This document shows, piece after piece, positions 51,456 to 60,436 of a stretch of 64,000 bases of DNA. Origin of the DNA: CAYGHE01 sp964349805 (lineage in GTDB: Bacteria; Patescibacteriota; Saccharimonadia; Saccharimonadales; Saccharimonadaceae). The notes beneath the pieces were generated by a model. That model was not told where the DNA came from and did not search any database. It saw only the letters and a program-made list of their open reading frames with translations. Positions within the stretch are counted from its first letter, which is position 1. Every line of letters begins with the position of its first letter. The translations under genes were made by a program, and so were the position numbers. The stretch is taken from contig CAYGHE010000001.1 in the NCBI GenBank assembly GCA_964349805.1, forward strand, positions 31,409 to 95,408. The letters are read 5' to 3'.

Positions 51456-52952
51456 TTAAAGACCTGCGTCAATCAAAGCTAACATTTCTGTAATTGATTG
51501 CCGAAACTCTGCATCCGTGTAATCGGCATTTTGCGTGTTTTCGGGATGATGTATTTTATTGCGTATATAAGTATAGAGTGTCGTATTGTATACAGGCTGT
51601 GGTATACCTGCATTAACCCTAATCCAGCCTTTGCTCTGTGTGGCGCTTTTTGAGACAAAGTAGTTTTCTAAATCTGTCTCCCGGTAATTACCAGTCTGCT
51701 CTTGAATGAAACCGTATATTTCGTTATGCAACTCAACAGTTGGCAAATCGTAGGCTCTAAAGTTCACTTCGCCCCAAGATGGACTCCAAGGGAAATGTCC
51801 AAAACCGCTGCCGTTAGCATCTGTCACTACTATCTCGTCATTGTTATCTCGCTTAAAGAGAAAAAGACCTGGACCGTTCATAATGGCGTCTTTAAATATG
51901 TATGGCGAGTGCGTGGACAAGAATATCTGTTTGTCTTTGCTTTCCTCAAGTAGTAAACGCGATAGCTCTCTCTGTGCTTTAGGGTGTAAATGTGCCTCAG
52001 GTTCATCAATAAGATACACTATTTTACCTTTTGAGGCATTACCGATATTACGGAGCATTAATAGGGCTATGATCATCTCAACGCCAGAACCCAGGTCTTT
52101 AGACAAAATCTGCAGCAAAGATGCGTCTTCCCGTAAGGCGAGCATACCCGTTCCGAAAGGCTGTAGGTAGTTAATAATATCTAATTTGAGGTTCTTATAC
52201 TTTTCGTTGTCCAAGAAAACAGCCAGGTCGTCGGCTACTTTTTGACCTGCGCCTGATTGAGCGGCATCTTTAGCTTGTTGGAAATAATCGCCCGTGAGGC
52301 TGTTAATAATCGCCTGCTTCTTAGCCACATCACTATTAATAGTTTTTATAAAGCGCCAATTCAAATCATCACAAATACGCTCAAATGTTGTTTTATAGTT
52401 TCCTTGTGTAAGTTGGCGGGTACGGTTCTTGTCAAAGTAAAAAATATTCAACTCATCGCCATCAATATTTTCTGCAGAAAATATCCGAACAAAGTCAATG
52501 ATAGGCTTGCCGCAATCTTGACCGCTAGTATTCAAATAGTTAGCTGTAGTGTTGTTGAAACTAGATGACACCTGAAAAGGCGTGGACAATAGCTTGCCGG
52601 GCGATTTGCTACCACGGGGTTTTGCGGTAAATGTAATGCCATCAGCCTCATACGAACAACCCCGATAAGTAGGTGGCATTTTACACTTGAAGTTAGCACT
52701 GCTTTTATAGGACACAGATAGCTCACGCTCCATATCCTTAAAGTCACTAATATCCATAGTGTTATTGGTTGAGTACGAACTTTGTGTCAGAAAGTTTATA
52801 GCCTCAAGCACAGTTGTTTTGCCGTTGCCGTTTTCCCCTATAAGGATATTGAGACCGCTACCTGGCGTAGTACCATCAGGCACGTTAAACTCACCGATGG
52901 TTTCATCTGTGAAACATCTTAAGTTTTTGATTGTCAGGGTTTTAATAAACAT
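51456..52952 (-). CDS. AAA15/21-type ATPase of a Septu-like pair
   Basis: The 498-residue SMC/ABC-like ATPase has Walker A GENGNGKT (39-46), an LLMLRNIGNASKGKIVYLID-type Walker B region near 310 and the EPEAHLHPKAQ D-loop. The switch His is in FLSTHSPYIF. The C-terminal IRNKIHHPEN segment is common in defence ATPases. It lacks the TOPRIM nuclease domain of OLD/GajA proteins, so the adjacent HNH gene probably supplies the nuclease. TACAAT lies 8 nt before the ATG. Confidence 0.82.
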   Translation of the reverse strand: MFIKTLTIKNLRCFTDETIGEFNVPDGTTPGSGLNILIGENGNGKTTVLEAINFLTQSSYSTNNTMDISDFKDMERELSVSYKSSANFKCKMPPTYRGCSYEADGITFTAKPRGSKSPGKLLSTPFQVSSSFNNTTANYLNTSGQDCGKPIIDFVRIFSAENIDGDELNIFYFDKNRTRQLTQGNYKTTFERICDDLNWRFIKTINSDVAKKQAIINSLTGDYFQQAKDAAQSGAGQKVADDLAVFLDNEKYKNLKLDIINYLQPFGTGMLALREDASLLQILSKDLGSGVEMIIALLMLRNIGNASKGKIVYLIDEPEAHLHPKAQRELSRLLLEESKDKQIFLSTHSPYIFKDAIMNGPGLFLFKRDNNDEIVVTDANGSGFGHFPWSPSWGEVNFRAYDLPTVELHNEIYGFIQEQTGNYRETDLENYFVSKSATQSKGWIRVNAGIPQPVYNTTLYTYIRNKIHHPENTQNADYTDAEFRQSITEMLALIDAGL

Positions 52953-53159
52953 CTGTACTTATTGTACCTGATGTTATACTGTTTCAAACGCTTTCGTCTT
53001 ATACTCCTAGCTCCTTAGAGTACATAGCTAACCTCAGTCGGTACGCCCACTCTGACCTTACCGATGCATCGCTGTATATTACTCCAACCAGAAACTATAT
53101 CTGCCAATACATCTTCAAGTAAATGTGTTTCAAATAACCTTAGCCAATCCCCACCATTT
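52953..53159. other. Region between the ATPase and an unknown gene
   Basis: A 79-codon minus-strand frame (53015-53254) crosses here but overlaps the next gene by 95 bp and has no clear ribosome binding site. It may be the tail of a lost gene. No repeat of the tRNA 3' end was found that could mark the island's right end. Confidence 0.35.
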
Positions 53160-53798
53160 TTATTTGACAAACTGATCATAAGGCCTGACTTTGAACACGG
53201 GCTGGCCTGTTGAACTTTGAGATTTGTATACGACTTCTGTTTCTCCAATTTCACTTAACGCCATATTAGCTTTTAAGCCCGTTGGAATAGGCATCTCATC
53301 CGGATACCCGGTGTGCGCTCGGCGAATAGCAACGCCACGAAGCTCTTTGTACGCCAGATGATCGGACAAAAGCGCTTGTTGAAGTTTTTTAAGATCATCC
53401 AACGCGCGCGCCATTGCTTCCGTTTTGCCTGACAAATTATCCACAAGGTAAGTTAGTCGTTCGTTGAACAGGCCGACATAGCGGACAAGCTGTTCCTTGT
53501 CTTCTTCTGCCATCCCTTTTACGGCTTCTGGTGTTAGTTGCAATAGGCCGAGTCGTGCAACGGCTTGAAACATAAGATGCGGCTCATCGCTTGTACCTAC
53601 CCGAGCTAAAACTTCGTTAAACTCACCTTTTTTTCGTCTTGCGTCCTTCGCTAATTCCGCCAGAGGCTTGATATCAAAAACGACCGGCAAGCGGTCGTTC
53701 TCTGGTGTATTCAGGGCTTGAGTGGCGGCAACTGCCCCCAGCGGCCGCGTATCTATTGGCGGCCTAGCTTTATCAGGAGGTGCCAGGCGCTCGCTCAT
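53160..53798 (-). CDS. 212-residue soluble protein of unknown function
   Basis: The ATG at 53798 (MSERLAPPDKARPP) lies 6 nt after CATAAT and is preferred over a start 36 nt earlier. A Pro-rich N-terminus is followed by helices (about 50-160) and a short beta-rich end. No family was recognised. Confidence 0.65.
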   Translation of the reverse strand: MSERLAPPDKARPPIDTRPLGAVAATQALNTPENDRLPVVFDIKPLAELAKDARRKKGEFNEVLARVGTSDEPHLMFQAVARLGLLQLTPEAVKGMAEEDKEQLVRYVGLFNERLTYLVDNLSGKTEAMARALDDLKKLQQALLSDHLAYKELRGVAIRRAHTGYPDEMPIPTGLKANMALSEIGETEVVYKSQSSTGQPVFKVRPYDQFVK

Positions 53799-53869
53799 GT
53801 CTCTATTATGACACGGTAAGCAACCGCGGGTCAATTAATGATAGGTGTATCAAATTGTTATTTATAGGT

Positions 53870-54472
53870 TTAGATATGAGGTCTGTCTATTTTATCTTGC
53901 CCGTGACTATTTTTTGCTGTCCGCATTGCCTTTTGAACAATCTTGTTACGGCTCTTTGCCGTTCCTAAAGCAGCACCATTATCATAGTCGCTAAGCGCAC
54001 GTCTTATTGCTTCCTTCTGGCGTAGCGCATCATAGTCTGGGTACTTTTTACCATCATTAACACTTAGTACGTCCAGTGCGTTTTCGGCATAAAAAGCTAG
54101 GGTATCATTTTTCCCCTTCATTCCTTTAACCATGTCGCCGGGATTTTTGCCTTTTTTGATGTATCGCTCGTCAAATTTGTTGCCACCCACTGCCCTGACC
54201 TTTGCTGCACCCGCTAATCGAGCAGAATGGCTTTTGTGCTCCATAATCGCCTTTAGGGCAAAAGCCCTAGCGCGAAGATCTACAGAAGGGCCCTTAGGCA
54301 ACCTATCAACGAATTCCCTGAATTTGTCCACTGAAGAAGGCGGCTCAGTTTGCCGTACTTCGGATGGCCACAAATCAAGCTCGTCTTGCAGGCCATGGTA
54401 ACCCTCTGGCGTAATGGGGTTAGTTGGACTTGGCTCAGTTAGTTTCACTATAAATTGCCTCAATATAATCAT
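53870..54472 (-). CDS. 200-residue basic protein of unknown function
   Basis: The protein is highly charged and basic in its second half (KFDERYIKKGKNPGDMVKGMKGKND), without membrane segments. It begins inside the 36-residue gene upstream, with GAGG before the ATG, so translation is probably coupled. No family was recognised. Confidence 0.6.
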   Translation of the reverse strand: MIILRQFIVKLTEPSPTNPITPEGYHGLQDELDLWPSEVRQTEPPSSVDKFREFVDRLPKGPSVDLRARAFALKAIMEHKSHSARLAGAAKVRAVGGNKFDERYIKKGKNPGDMVKGMKGKNDTLAFYAENALDVLSVNDGKKYPDYDALRQKEAIRRALSDYDNGAALGTAKSRNKIVQKAMRTAKNSHGQDKIDRPHI

Positions 54473-54545
54473 TCTCGACCTCTTCAGTCAGCTCTGATTT
54501 GTCAAGAATAGTGGATTTTGGTTTTTTGTATTTAATGATATTCAT
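54435..54545 (-). CDS. 36-residue protein overlapping the next gene
   Basis: The frame from ATG 54545 to TGA 54435 encodes a basic start (MNIIKYKKPKSTILDKSEL) and an acidic end (EEVENDYIEAIYSE). TATTAT ends 6 nt before the ATG, the spacing seen at many genes here. It overlaps the 200-residue gene by 38 bp. Confidence 0.5.
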   Translation of the reverse strand: MNIIKYKKPKSTILDKSELTEEVENDYIEAIYSETN

Positions 54546-54585
54546 ACTGTTATAATAGCACAAGCTCTATTAAAAGTCAAGTGTG

Positions 54586-55692
54586 CTATTCCCAGCGGAA
54601 AATCTTGAAGGCGATGGCATAGATAACAACGCCCCAGATTGCTAGCAAGCCTATTTCAGGGCCAACATCCAGCAAAGTCTTGCCTTCGGTAATAATAAGC
54701 CTGAAGGCGTCTACCAGTGGTGTTAGCGGCAAGAATCCGGACACCGCTTGCAACCATTCAGGCATAAAGAATCGAGGGAAGAACACGCCTGAGAGGAACA
54801 TCATCGGGAAAGCTACTAGGTTGGCTAGGGGTGCTGCTTGGTTTTCGTTCTTGGCCCAACCACCGGCCGCTAATCCTACCCCAAACAGAACTATAGTACC
54901 CAAAATTACTAGCACTGCTAGGCTCAAGAAATCGCCGCGCATGCTTATTCCAAAGACCAGAACCGCTACGATGAACATGAATGCTACGGCCAAGATGCCA
55001 ATAGCTGCATTACTTAGAACGTTACCAGCGACATATTGCCAAACCTTGATTGGTGTCGTGTGGTAACGGCGCAAAATCCCCTTTTCTTTCATCCGCGGGA
55101 AGACTGTTGTCGGACCAAAGACGCCCAAGGAAAGAATCGTGAATCCTAGCAATCCTGAGAATAAATAGTCCAGATTGGTTAGGCCTTCTATCTCTGTGGG
55201 TTCTGCTACTACGGTAAATGGAGTTTCGATTGGTACCAGCTGAGAGTTGATGTCAGCAAATACGCTTTCTAGTATTGATCCTAGTGTAACTCCGGCTTGT
55301 TCGCTACCGCGGTCATATAGGACTTCAAGTTGCCCGCTAGGATAAGTATTGCCTGGCTGCACCTCTCCGAAATCTTCTGGCATGGTGACGATGGCGTTAA
55401 TAGATCCACGAGTCATTTGCTCTTTAGCGTCGTCCAGATTATCGATGTCGTCATTAACCTCAAATATTTCGTTGTCACGTAACTGTCTTTCAAATTCTTT
55501 GGAAAATTCGCTTTCGGAATGGTTAGTTATGGCGATATTAAAAGATACGTCTGTTTCACGTCCGAAGATACCGCCAAAGACCAGTAAAAAGATAAGCGGG
55601 AATACAAAAATAAAGAATATACCAACCTTGTCACGAAACAGGCGACGAATATCAATCTTGGCAAACGTTAGTACAGGTAATAATTTTTTCAT
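54586..55692 (-). CDS. ABC-2 type exporter permease
   Basis: The 368-residue protein has one N-terminal helix, a large extracytoplasmic domain (about 45-175) and five C-terminal helices. These include FPMMFLSGVFFPRFFMPEWLQ, the usual ABC2_membrane arrangement. It follows its ATPase by 1 bp. The substrate could be a drug, a peptide or a lipid. Confidence 0.9.
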   Translation of the reverse strand: MKKLLPVLTFAKIDIRRLFRDKVGIFFIFVFPLIFLLVFGGIFGRETDVSFNIAITNHSESEFSKEFERQLRDNEIFEVNDDIDNLDDAKEQMTRGSINAIVTMPEDFGEVQPGNTYPSGQLEVLYDRGSEQAGVTLGSILESVFADINSQLVPIETPFTVVAEPTEIEGLTNLDYLFSGLLGFTILSLGVFGPTTVFPRMKEKGILRRYHTTPIKVWQYVAGNVLSNAAIGILAVAFMFIVAVLVFGISMRGDFLSLAVLVILGTIVLFGVGLAAGGWAKNENQAAPLANLVAFPMMFLSGVFFPRFFMPEWLQAVSGFLPLTPLVDAFRLIITEGKTLLDVGPEIGLLAIWGVVIYAIAFKIFRWE

Positions 55693-55693
55693 A

Positions 55694-56449
55694 TTAATCC
55701 CTCAAGTCCTTGCCGGTTAAATCGATAAACACGTCTTCTAAGTCGGCCTGTTCGACATGTTGTTCTTTCTTAAACCCTCGTTTCAATAGGTCGGCAACTA
55801 GTTTCTTGGGGGTGTCTAGGGCGATAATCTCGCCTTTATCCATAATAGCTACCCTATCGCACAAGACTTCCGCTTCTTCCATGTAGTGCGTGGTTAGAAC
55901 GACTGTAACGCCCTTCTTGCGGATATCTCGGACTAGATCCCATAAATGGCGACGAGCTTGAGGATCAAGGCCAGTGGTGGGCTCATCCAAGAACAAGGCT
56001 TTTGGTTTATTTACTAACGCTACAGCAATAGAAAAACGTTGCCGCTGCCCGCCTGATAATTTCTCTGTATAGGAGTTGGCTTTCTCGCCTAACTCGACTT
56101 CTTTTAGGAGCCTGCGAGCGCTTACTCGATACCCATAAGTAGCGGCAAAGAATTCTAGTAGTTCAGTGAGTTTGGTTTTTTCTTCAAAAGACGGCGTCTG
56201 AGGCTGTACACCAATAATTTCCTTGATTCTTTGCGGATTCTTGGAGACGTCTATACCGTCAACTTCGGCCTTACCGCCATCAATCGGGCGCATGCCTTCA
56301 ATCATTTCAAGCGTTGTAGTTTTACCAGCACCGTTCGGTCCTAAGATCCCAAAAATCTCGCCTTCTTTGACGGCAAAATTAACGCCCTTAACAACCTTTT
56401 TGTTACCGTACCGTTTAGTCAGCCCGGTAACTGTAATAATGTCACCCAT
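55694..56449 (-). CDS. ABC transporter ATP-binding protein
   Basis: The ATG at 56449 gives 251 residues with Walker A GPNGAGKT, signature LSGGQRQR, Walker B ALFLDEP and the switch His in TTHY. It powers the adjacent permease. A TATAAT ends 9 nt before the ATG and is overlapped by a palindrome (56461-56479). Confidence 0.95.
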   Translation of the reverse strand: MGDIITVTGLTKRYGNKKVVKGVNFAVKEGEIFGILGPNGAGKTTTLEMIEGMRPIDGGKAEVDGIDVSKNPQRIKEIIGVQPQTPSFEEKTKLTELLEFFAATYGYRVSARRLLKEVELGEKANSYTEKLSGGQRQRFSIAVALVNKPKALFLDEPTTGLDPQARRHLWDLVRDIRKKGVTVVLTTHYMEEAEVLCDRVAIMDKGEIIALDTPKKLVADLLKRGFKKEQHVEQADLEDVFIDLTGKDLRD

Positions 56450-56458
56450 TGATAGTCG

Positions 56459-56479
56459 ATTATAAACTATCAGTTTATA
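56459..56479 (-). promoter_or_regulatory. -10 box with overlapping operator of the ABC exporter
   Basis: TATAAACT-ATC-AGTTTATA (56461-56479) is a perfect inverted repeat with 8-nt arms. It covers most of the TATAAT (56459-56464) that serves the exporter genes. This suits a dimeric repressor of TetR, PadR or GntR type. No such regulator gene is adjacent. Confidence 0.65.
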
Positions 56480-56489
56480 ATTTTCCACC

Positions 56490-56514
56490 AAAAAGCCCCC
56501 GACGAATCGGGGGC
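56490..56514 (-). terminator. Intrinsic terminator of the 68-residue gene
   Basis: GCCCCCGA/TCGGGGGC (8 bp, 4-nt loop) is followed by a T run on the minus strand, 64 bp after the gene's stop. Confidence 0.85.
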
Positions 56515-56578
56515 GATTTTCGGCACCTGTTTGTTTGGTATTAATATACTACCAAACATTCACTGGGCGCAAGACTAT

Positions 56579-56785
56579 TTATTTTTTCTTGCTGACAGTC
56601 AAGAAACCGTTTCGTGGGTTTTCTTTGACTACTCGGTCTGCTGGCAAGTCAACTGGTTGACCTTTAGCATTCTTTGGTACTTTGGCAAAGAAATAAATTG
56701 TTTGTGGTTTGCCGCCACGAAGAGTTACTTCTGTACTGTGTAAGTAGTACGTAACTCCTTTAGAGTTGGTGTGCTTGTAAGCCAT
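56579..56785 (-). CDS. Conserved 68-residue protein of Patescibacteria
   Basis: This small basic protein starts MAYKHTNSKGVTYYLHSTEV and ends NPRNGFLTVSKKK. I recall very similar short proteins from Saccharibacteria and related groups, annotated as hypothetical. It has a single-gene transcript with its own strong terminator, which suggests high expression. The basic, compact sequence would suit a nucleic-acid- or ribosome-binding role, unproven. Confidence 0.75.
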   Translation of the reverse strand: MAYKHTNSKGVTYYLHSTEVTLRGGKPQTIYFFAKVPKNAKGQPVDLPADRVVKENPRNGFLTVSKKK

Positions 56786-56855
56786 ATCGTGCTTATACCT
56801 CCCGTTAGTGCTATACGAAAAATAGCGTACAGCTTGAGACGAGCTGTGTCAATAA

Positions 56856-57488
56856 TTAGATACTGGTGTAGTGACGCTTAACCAGTATTCGTAGGACAGC
56901 TAGCCCTATTAATCTAGCTATAATCATGACCAATATGGCTAGGCTTACTAGTACCGACCAACCTGCAAAATCAGGAGACCAGAGAGGGGAAGCGAAAGTG
57001 TGCCAATAGATGCTTTGAGGGGGAGGAGCGACTTCTTCTATGAGGTTAGCGGAGGCTGGATATTTAGCTAATTCACTAGTGATACACTCCGTAAATGCCT
57101 GAGAATAATGAGTGAATCTGGGAGCACAAACATCAAAGGCTTTTTGGTAAACATCGCCGTGTGGGTTGTCGGTTTCAGCGGATCTTTCGTAGGCTATTTG
57201 ATAATCACGCTCGTAACTATGCTGGAGAAAAACGCCCTGCCCCAAATTAGTATTCATATGGACTGATACATGGCGTTGTAAGTCATACAACCTGGCTTGG
57301 AGTACTGCGCCGTCTCCAGCCTCATCGGCGGCTATCACAGCCTCCCGTCTTTCAACCATGCCAATGTTGTTCAGCCTCAAAAAAGTTGCAGAAATAAAAA
57401 CGCTAAATAATAGCAATATCACCAGCTGCCACGTTTTTATTCGTTGCAGCCGTTTGATTGTTCGTTGCATCCGTTTTTTATCAGCCAC
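56856..57488 (-). CDS. Membrane protein with two helices and an outer domain
   Basis: The 210-residue protein starts at a GTG, with GGAATGG upstream as a ribosome binding site. One helix lies at about 18-36 and one near the C-terminus (about 175-200), with an intervening outside domain containing two cysteines. No family was recognised. Confidence 0.65.
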   Translation of the reverse strand: MADKKRMQRTIKRLQRIKTWQLVILLLFSVFISATFLRLNNIGMVERREAVIAADEAGDGAVLQARLYDLQRHVSVHMNTNLGQGVFLQHSYERDYQIAYERSAETDNPHGDVYQKAFDVCAPRFTHYSQAFTECITSELAKYPASANLIEEVAPPPQSIYWHTFASPLWSPDFAGWSVLVSLAILVMIIARLIGLAVLRILVKRHYTSI

Positions 57489-57529
57489 GGTCCCACCATT
57501 CCTATCTGTTTCTTATTGTAGCATGACGG

Positions 57530-58744
57530 TTATTTACGATAGAGTTTGAAGCGCGCCATACCGATAAAGATGACTGCAATAGCGGCTAGATAGAATTGCG
57601 CACCCATAGCCTGTTGGTCATCGAAAACCAGCAATAGCAAGAATAGAGATAAAGCCCCCAAGCCGGCCCCTATATTAGTAGAGCCTTCTCGGACGGTAAA
57701 GAACGTGACACGCTGAGATATGTTGTCTGCCATATCAAACATGCCTCGCATAAATGACATTTGCTGGCCAGTAGCCGCCACCTCACCTGTCACATTAATT
57801 GCGCCGACCCCCCCTAGGCTTGTAGTGATCGGGCGAAGCATATGTATAATAATTTTCCCTACGATAGAATACTTTAATAACTCTGCCCCTCGCCGCTTAT
57901 CTATAAGCTTACCAAAGACGTGCGCAAAGACTAGCGAAGACAATAACGTTAACGAACTAAGCGCGCCCAAAATAGCGTATGTTGAATTACCAGTAATCCC
58001 GATGACTGTAACTGCTACAAATAATGGCCACAATGTGGCGACCGTGAATACCTCAAAGCCAATCCCGATTTCAGCTCGAAAAGCACGCCAGGTTGATCGC
58101 CATGGAATACTAGATAAGTGTAGTTTCTGTTGAGTTCGCATAGGTTCGGCGGTCCTTAGTAAAGGAGCTGCGGCTAGCGTATAAAATGCAGCGGACGTAA
58201 TCATGGCAGCCTCTGGGCCTCCGATTAATGCTATACCACCACCTATCAAGGGGCCGATTCCTATAGCAAACTTTTCTAGGATGCTCATAAAGCCTATCTC
58301 TCTGCCAGCGTACTCATTGTGTTTAACTTTCGAAAAGTCTACCCAATAACCGAGGTTATAAATAATGGATGAAGAGGCGGAAAAGATTCCCCAGACCGCT
58401 ATCGCCCCAAAGCCATACAATGGCACCATTGTGATAGCTACCATGGATGGAATCGACAGTACGTTCCCGATTAAAACACCGTGTTTGGGGCCAAAACGAG
58501 CGACAAGGTAACCTGCCGGGTAAGCTAGTAACACTTTTAGGCCATAGAAAGAGGCCCAAAACAAAGCTATGAAAGTTAACGGATACCCGTTTTGGTATAG
58601 GTAAACTGATGCGAAGCCACCAACGACATGCAACGCTAGCATCCTTAAGACGCGGCTAGCGTAAAGCTCGGATATTTCCGAAAAGTTTGCATCCCGCCAA
58701 AAATGGCGCGATTTAAATAGTTTGTGAATTATTCTTTGAAGCAT
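57530..58744 (-). CDS. Major facilitator superfamily transporter
   Basis: The 404-residue protein has about 12 membrane helices with the MFS motif-A-like GYLVARFGPKHG between helices 2 and 3. Substrate unknown. It is divergent from murC across 71 bp. Confidence 0.82.
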   Translation of the reverse strand: MLQRIIHKLFKSRHFWRDANFSEISELYASRVLRMLALHVVGGFASVYLYQNGYPLTFIALFWASFYGLKVLLAYPAGYLVARFGPKHGVLIGNVLSIPSMVAITMVPLYGFGAIAVWGIFSASSSIIYNLGYWVDFSKVKHNEYAGREIGFMSILEKFAIGIGPLIGGGIALIGGPEAAMITSAAFYTLAAAPLLRTAEPMRTQQKLHLSSIPWRSTWRAFRAEIGIGFEVFTVATLWPLFVAVTVIGITGNSTYAILGALSSLTLLSSLVFAHVFGKLIDKRRGAELLKYSIVGKIIIHMLRPITTSLGGVGAINVTGEVAATGQQMSFMRGMFDMADNISQRVTFFTVREGSTNIGAGLGALSLFLLLLVFDDQQAMGAQFYLAAIAVIFIGMARFKLYRK

Positions 58745-58815
58745 TTTTGTATTATTTTACCTTCAGGCTATTACAACACACCTTGCCCACTCGTGACAAG
58801 TGTTATACTAAGCGC

Positions 58816-60075
58816 ATGCGTATATATTTTTCCGGTATAGGCGGCGTAGGAATCGGTCCGTTGGCTGAGATAGCTAGGGACGCTGGATACGATATTTTGG
58901 GTTCTGATACCGAAGATGGCCTAATGACCGCTGAACTAGCTAGAGAAGGCGTCAGAGTCGTTACTGGACCGCAAGACGGCGCCTTTCTGCGTGAATCCCA
59001 CGCCAAACAGCCAATTGATTGGTTTGTTCATACAGCAGCCCTAAAAACGGATCACGCTGAATTACTGGCAGCCAAAGAACTTGGCATTAAAACAGCAAAA
59101 CGAGACGAGTTTTTAGTTTATTTCATCAAAGAAAAGAATTTGAAGCTAGTCGCTATAACTGGCACCCACGGCAAAACAACTACCACCGGCATGGTGATTT
59201 GGACTTTGCAGCAACTGGGCGTACCTGTCAGCTATGCCATCGGTACGACTATCAGTTTTGGGTCAAGCGGACATTTTGACCCGAGCAGCGAATACTTCGT
59301 TTATGAATGCGACGAGTTCGATCGTAACTTTCTAAAATTCGCGCCGCATCTGGCAATAATCCCGTCCCTTGACTATGACCACCCTGACACCTATCCGTCC
59401 GAGCAAGAATATCTAGATGCCTTTAGGCAGTTTGCTACTCAAAGCGAACAAGTATTAACTTGGAGCGACCAACACCCTGAAGTTTTTGAAGGTTTGTTCC
59501 AGGTTAGTCAAATTAACCCATCGGAAATTAATCACGATTTAAAATTGCACGGGCTGCATAATCTCAGAAACGCTACCCTTACGCAGGTAGCTGTAAAACG
59601 ACTTGGGATTGACGGGGAAACCGAAGGCATACTTTCTAACTTCCCTGGGACCGACAGGCGTTTTGAGAAGTTGGCCGATAATTTATACAGTGACTACGGG
59701 CATCACCCGGTAGAAATCGCCGCTACTCTGCAGTTGGCGCGCGAAATTTCGGACAAGGTTGTGTTAGTTTACCAACCACACCAGAATATTCGTCAGCATA
59801 AAATCAAAAACGATTACACTAACCAATTTGAGTTAGCTGAAGAGATATACTGGTTGCCGACTTATTTGTCACGCGAAGATACTAGCCTGCCCATACTAGA
59901 ACCCCAAGAATTAATTCAAAATATCACCAACAAAGACGACGTACATGTAGCTGATTTTGACGACCGATTATGGGACAATATCCAGTCCGCTCTCTCGCAG
60001 GGAAAATTAGTAGTTTGCATGGGAGCCGGAGCGATTGACCAATGGGTGCGTGACAGATTGCACGAAAATAGCTAA
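58816..60075 (+). CDS. murC: UDP-N-acetylmuramate-L-alanine ligase-like Mur ligase (MurC)
   Basis: The ATG at 58816 lies 6 nt after TATACT and gives 419 residues; an upstream extension of the frame is not needed. N-terminal GIGGVGIGPLAE, ATP site ITGTHGKTTTT (about 119-129) and C-terminal DYGHHPVEI and YQPHQNIR are those of MurC/Mpl. MurC adds L-Ala to UDP-MurNAc. An Mpl-type recycling role is the main alternative. Confidence 0.87.
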   Translation: MRIYFSGIGGVGIGPLAEIARDAGYDILGSDTEDGLMTAELAREGVRVVTGPQDGAFLRESHAKQPIDWFVHTAALKTDHAELLAAKELGIKTAKRDEFLVYFIKEKNLKLVAITGTHGKTTTTGMVIWTLQQLGVPVSYAIGTTISFGSSGHFDPSSEYFVYECDEFDRNFLKFAPHLAIIPSLDYDHPDTYPSEQEYLDAFRQFATQSEQVLTWSDQHPEVFEGLFQVSQINPSEINHDLKLHGLHNLRNATLTQVAVKRLGIDGETEGILSNFPGTDRRFEKLADNLYSDYGHHPVEIAATLQLAREISDKVVLVYQPHQNIRQHKIKNDYTNQFELAEEIYWLPTYLSREDTSLPILEPQELIQNITNKDDVHVADFDDRLWDNIQSALSQGKLVVCMGAGAIDQWVRDRLHENS

Positions 60076-60076
60076 T

Positions 60077-60436
60077 TTATTCTGATGGTTCGCCTATGCC
60101 CAGTGCCGTAGGTCTTAGGGGGTCACCGCTAAAAGCGTCGACCGCATTGGCTTTGTCGGCCTGCTCTTTGAGTAACTTCTTAAACTCATCTATCGACTCT
60201 TGGTCAACTGGTCCTGTGGTAGCATAATTTTGCAAATCATCTCCCCTCTCTACTTGGCTCTGAACGCTTTTATAACCTGGTCGGCTTAAATCTAGTTGCG
60301 ATGCTCCACTGCGTAAGTACATTGTCATGCTGACAAACACTAGGCCGGCCGAAATTACTATCGATATAAATACTAGCAATAAAAAGCGGTGTCTGTCCCA
60401 AAAAGACCGTTCTTCGGTAATTAAATGGTCATCCAT
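60077..60436 (-). CDS. Small membrane protein of unknown function
   Basis: The 119-residue protein has one membrane helix (about 15-38) and a charged outer tail. It begins at the stop of the upstream gene with a one-base overlap, so the two are translated together. Confidence 0.65.
   Translation of the reverse strand: MDDHLITEERSFWDRHRFLLLVFISIVISAGLVFVSMTMYLRSGASQLDLSRPGYKSVQSQVERGDDLQNYATTGPVDQESIDEFKKLLKEQADKANAVDAFSGDPLRPTALGIGEPSE

Noticed and set aside
53015..53254. 79-codon minus-strand frame
   Set aside because: It overlaps the better-supported 212-residue gene by 95 bp and lacks a start signal; perhaps a gene remnant.
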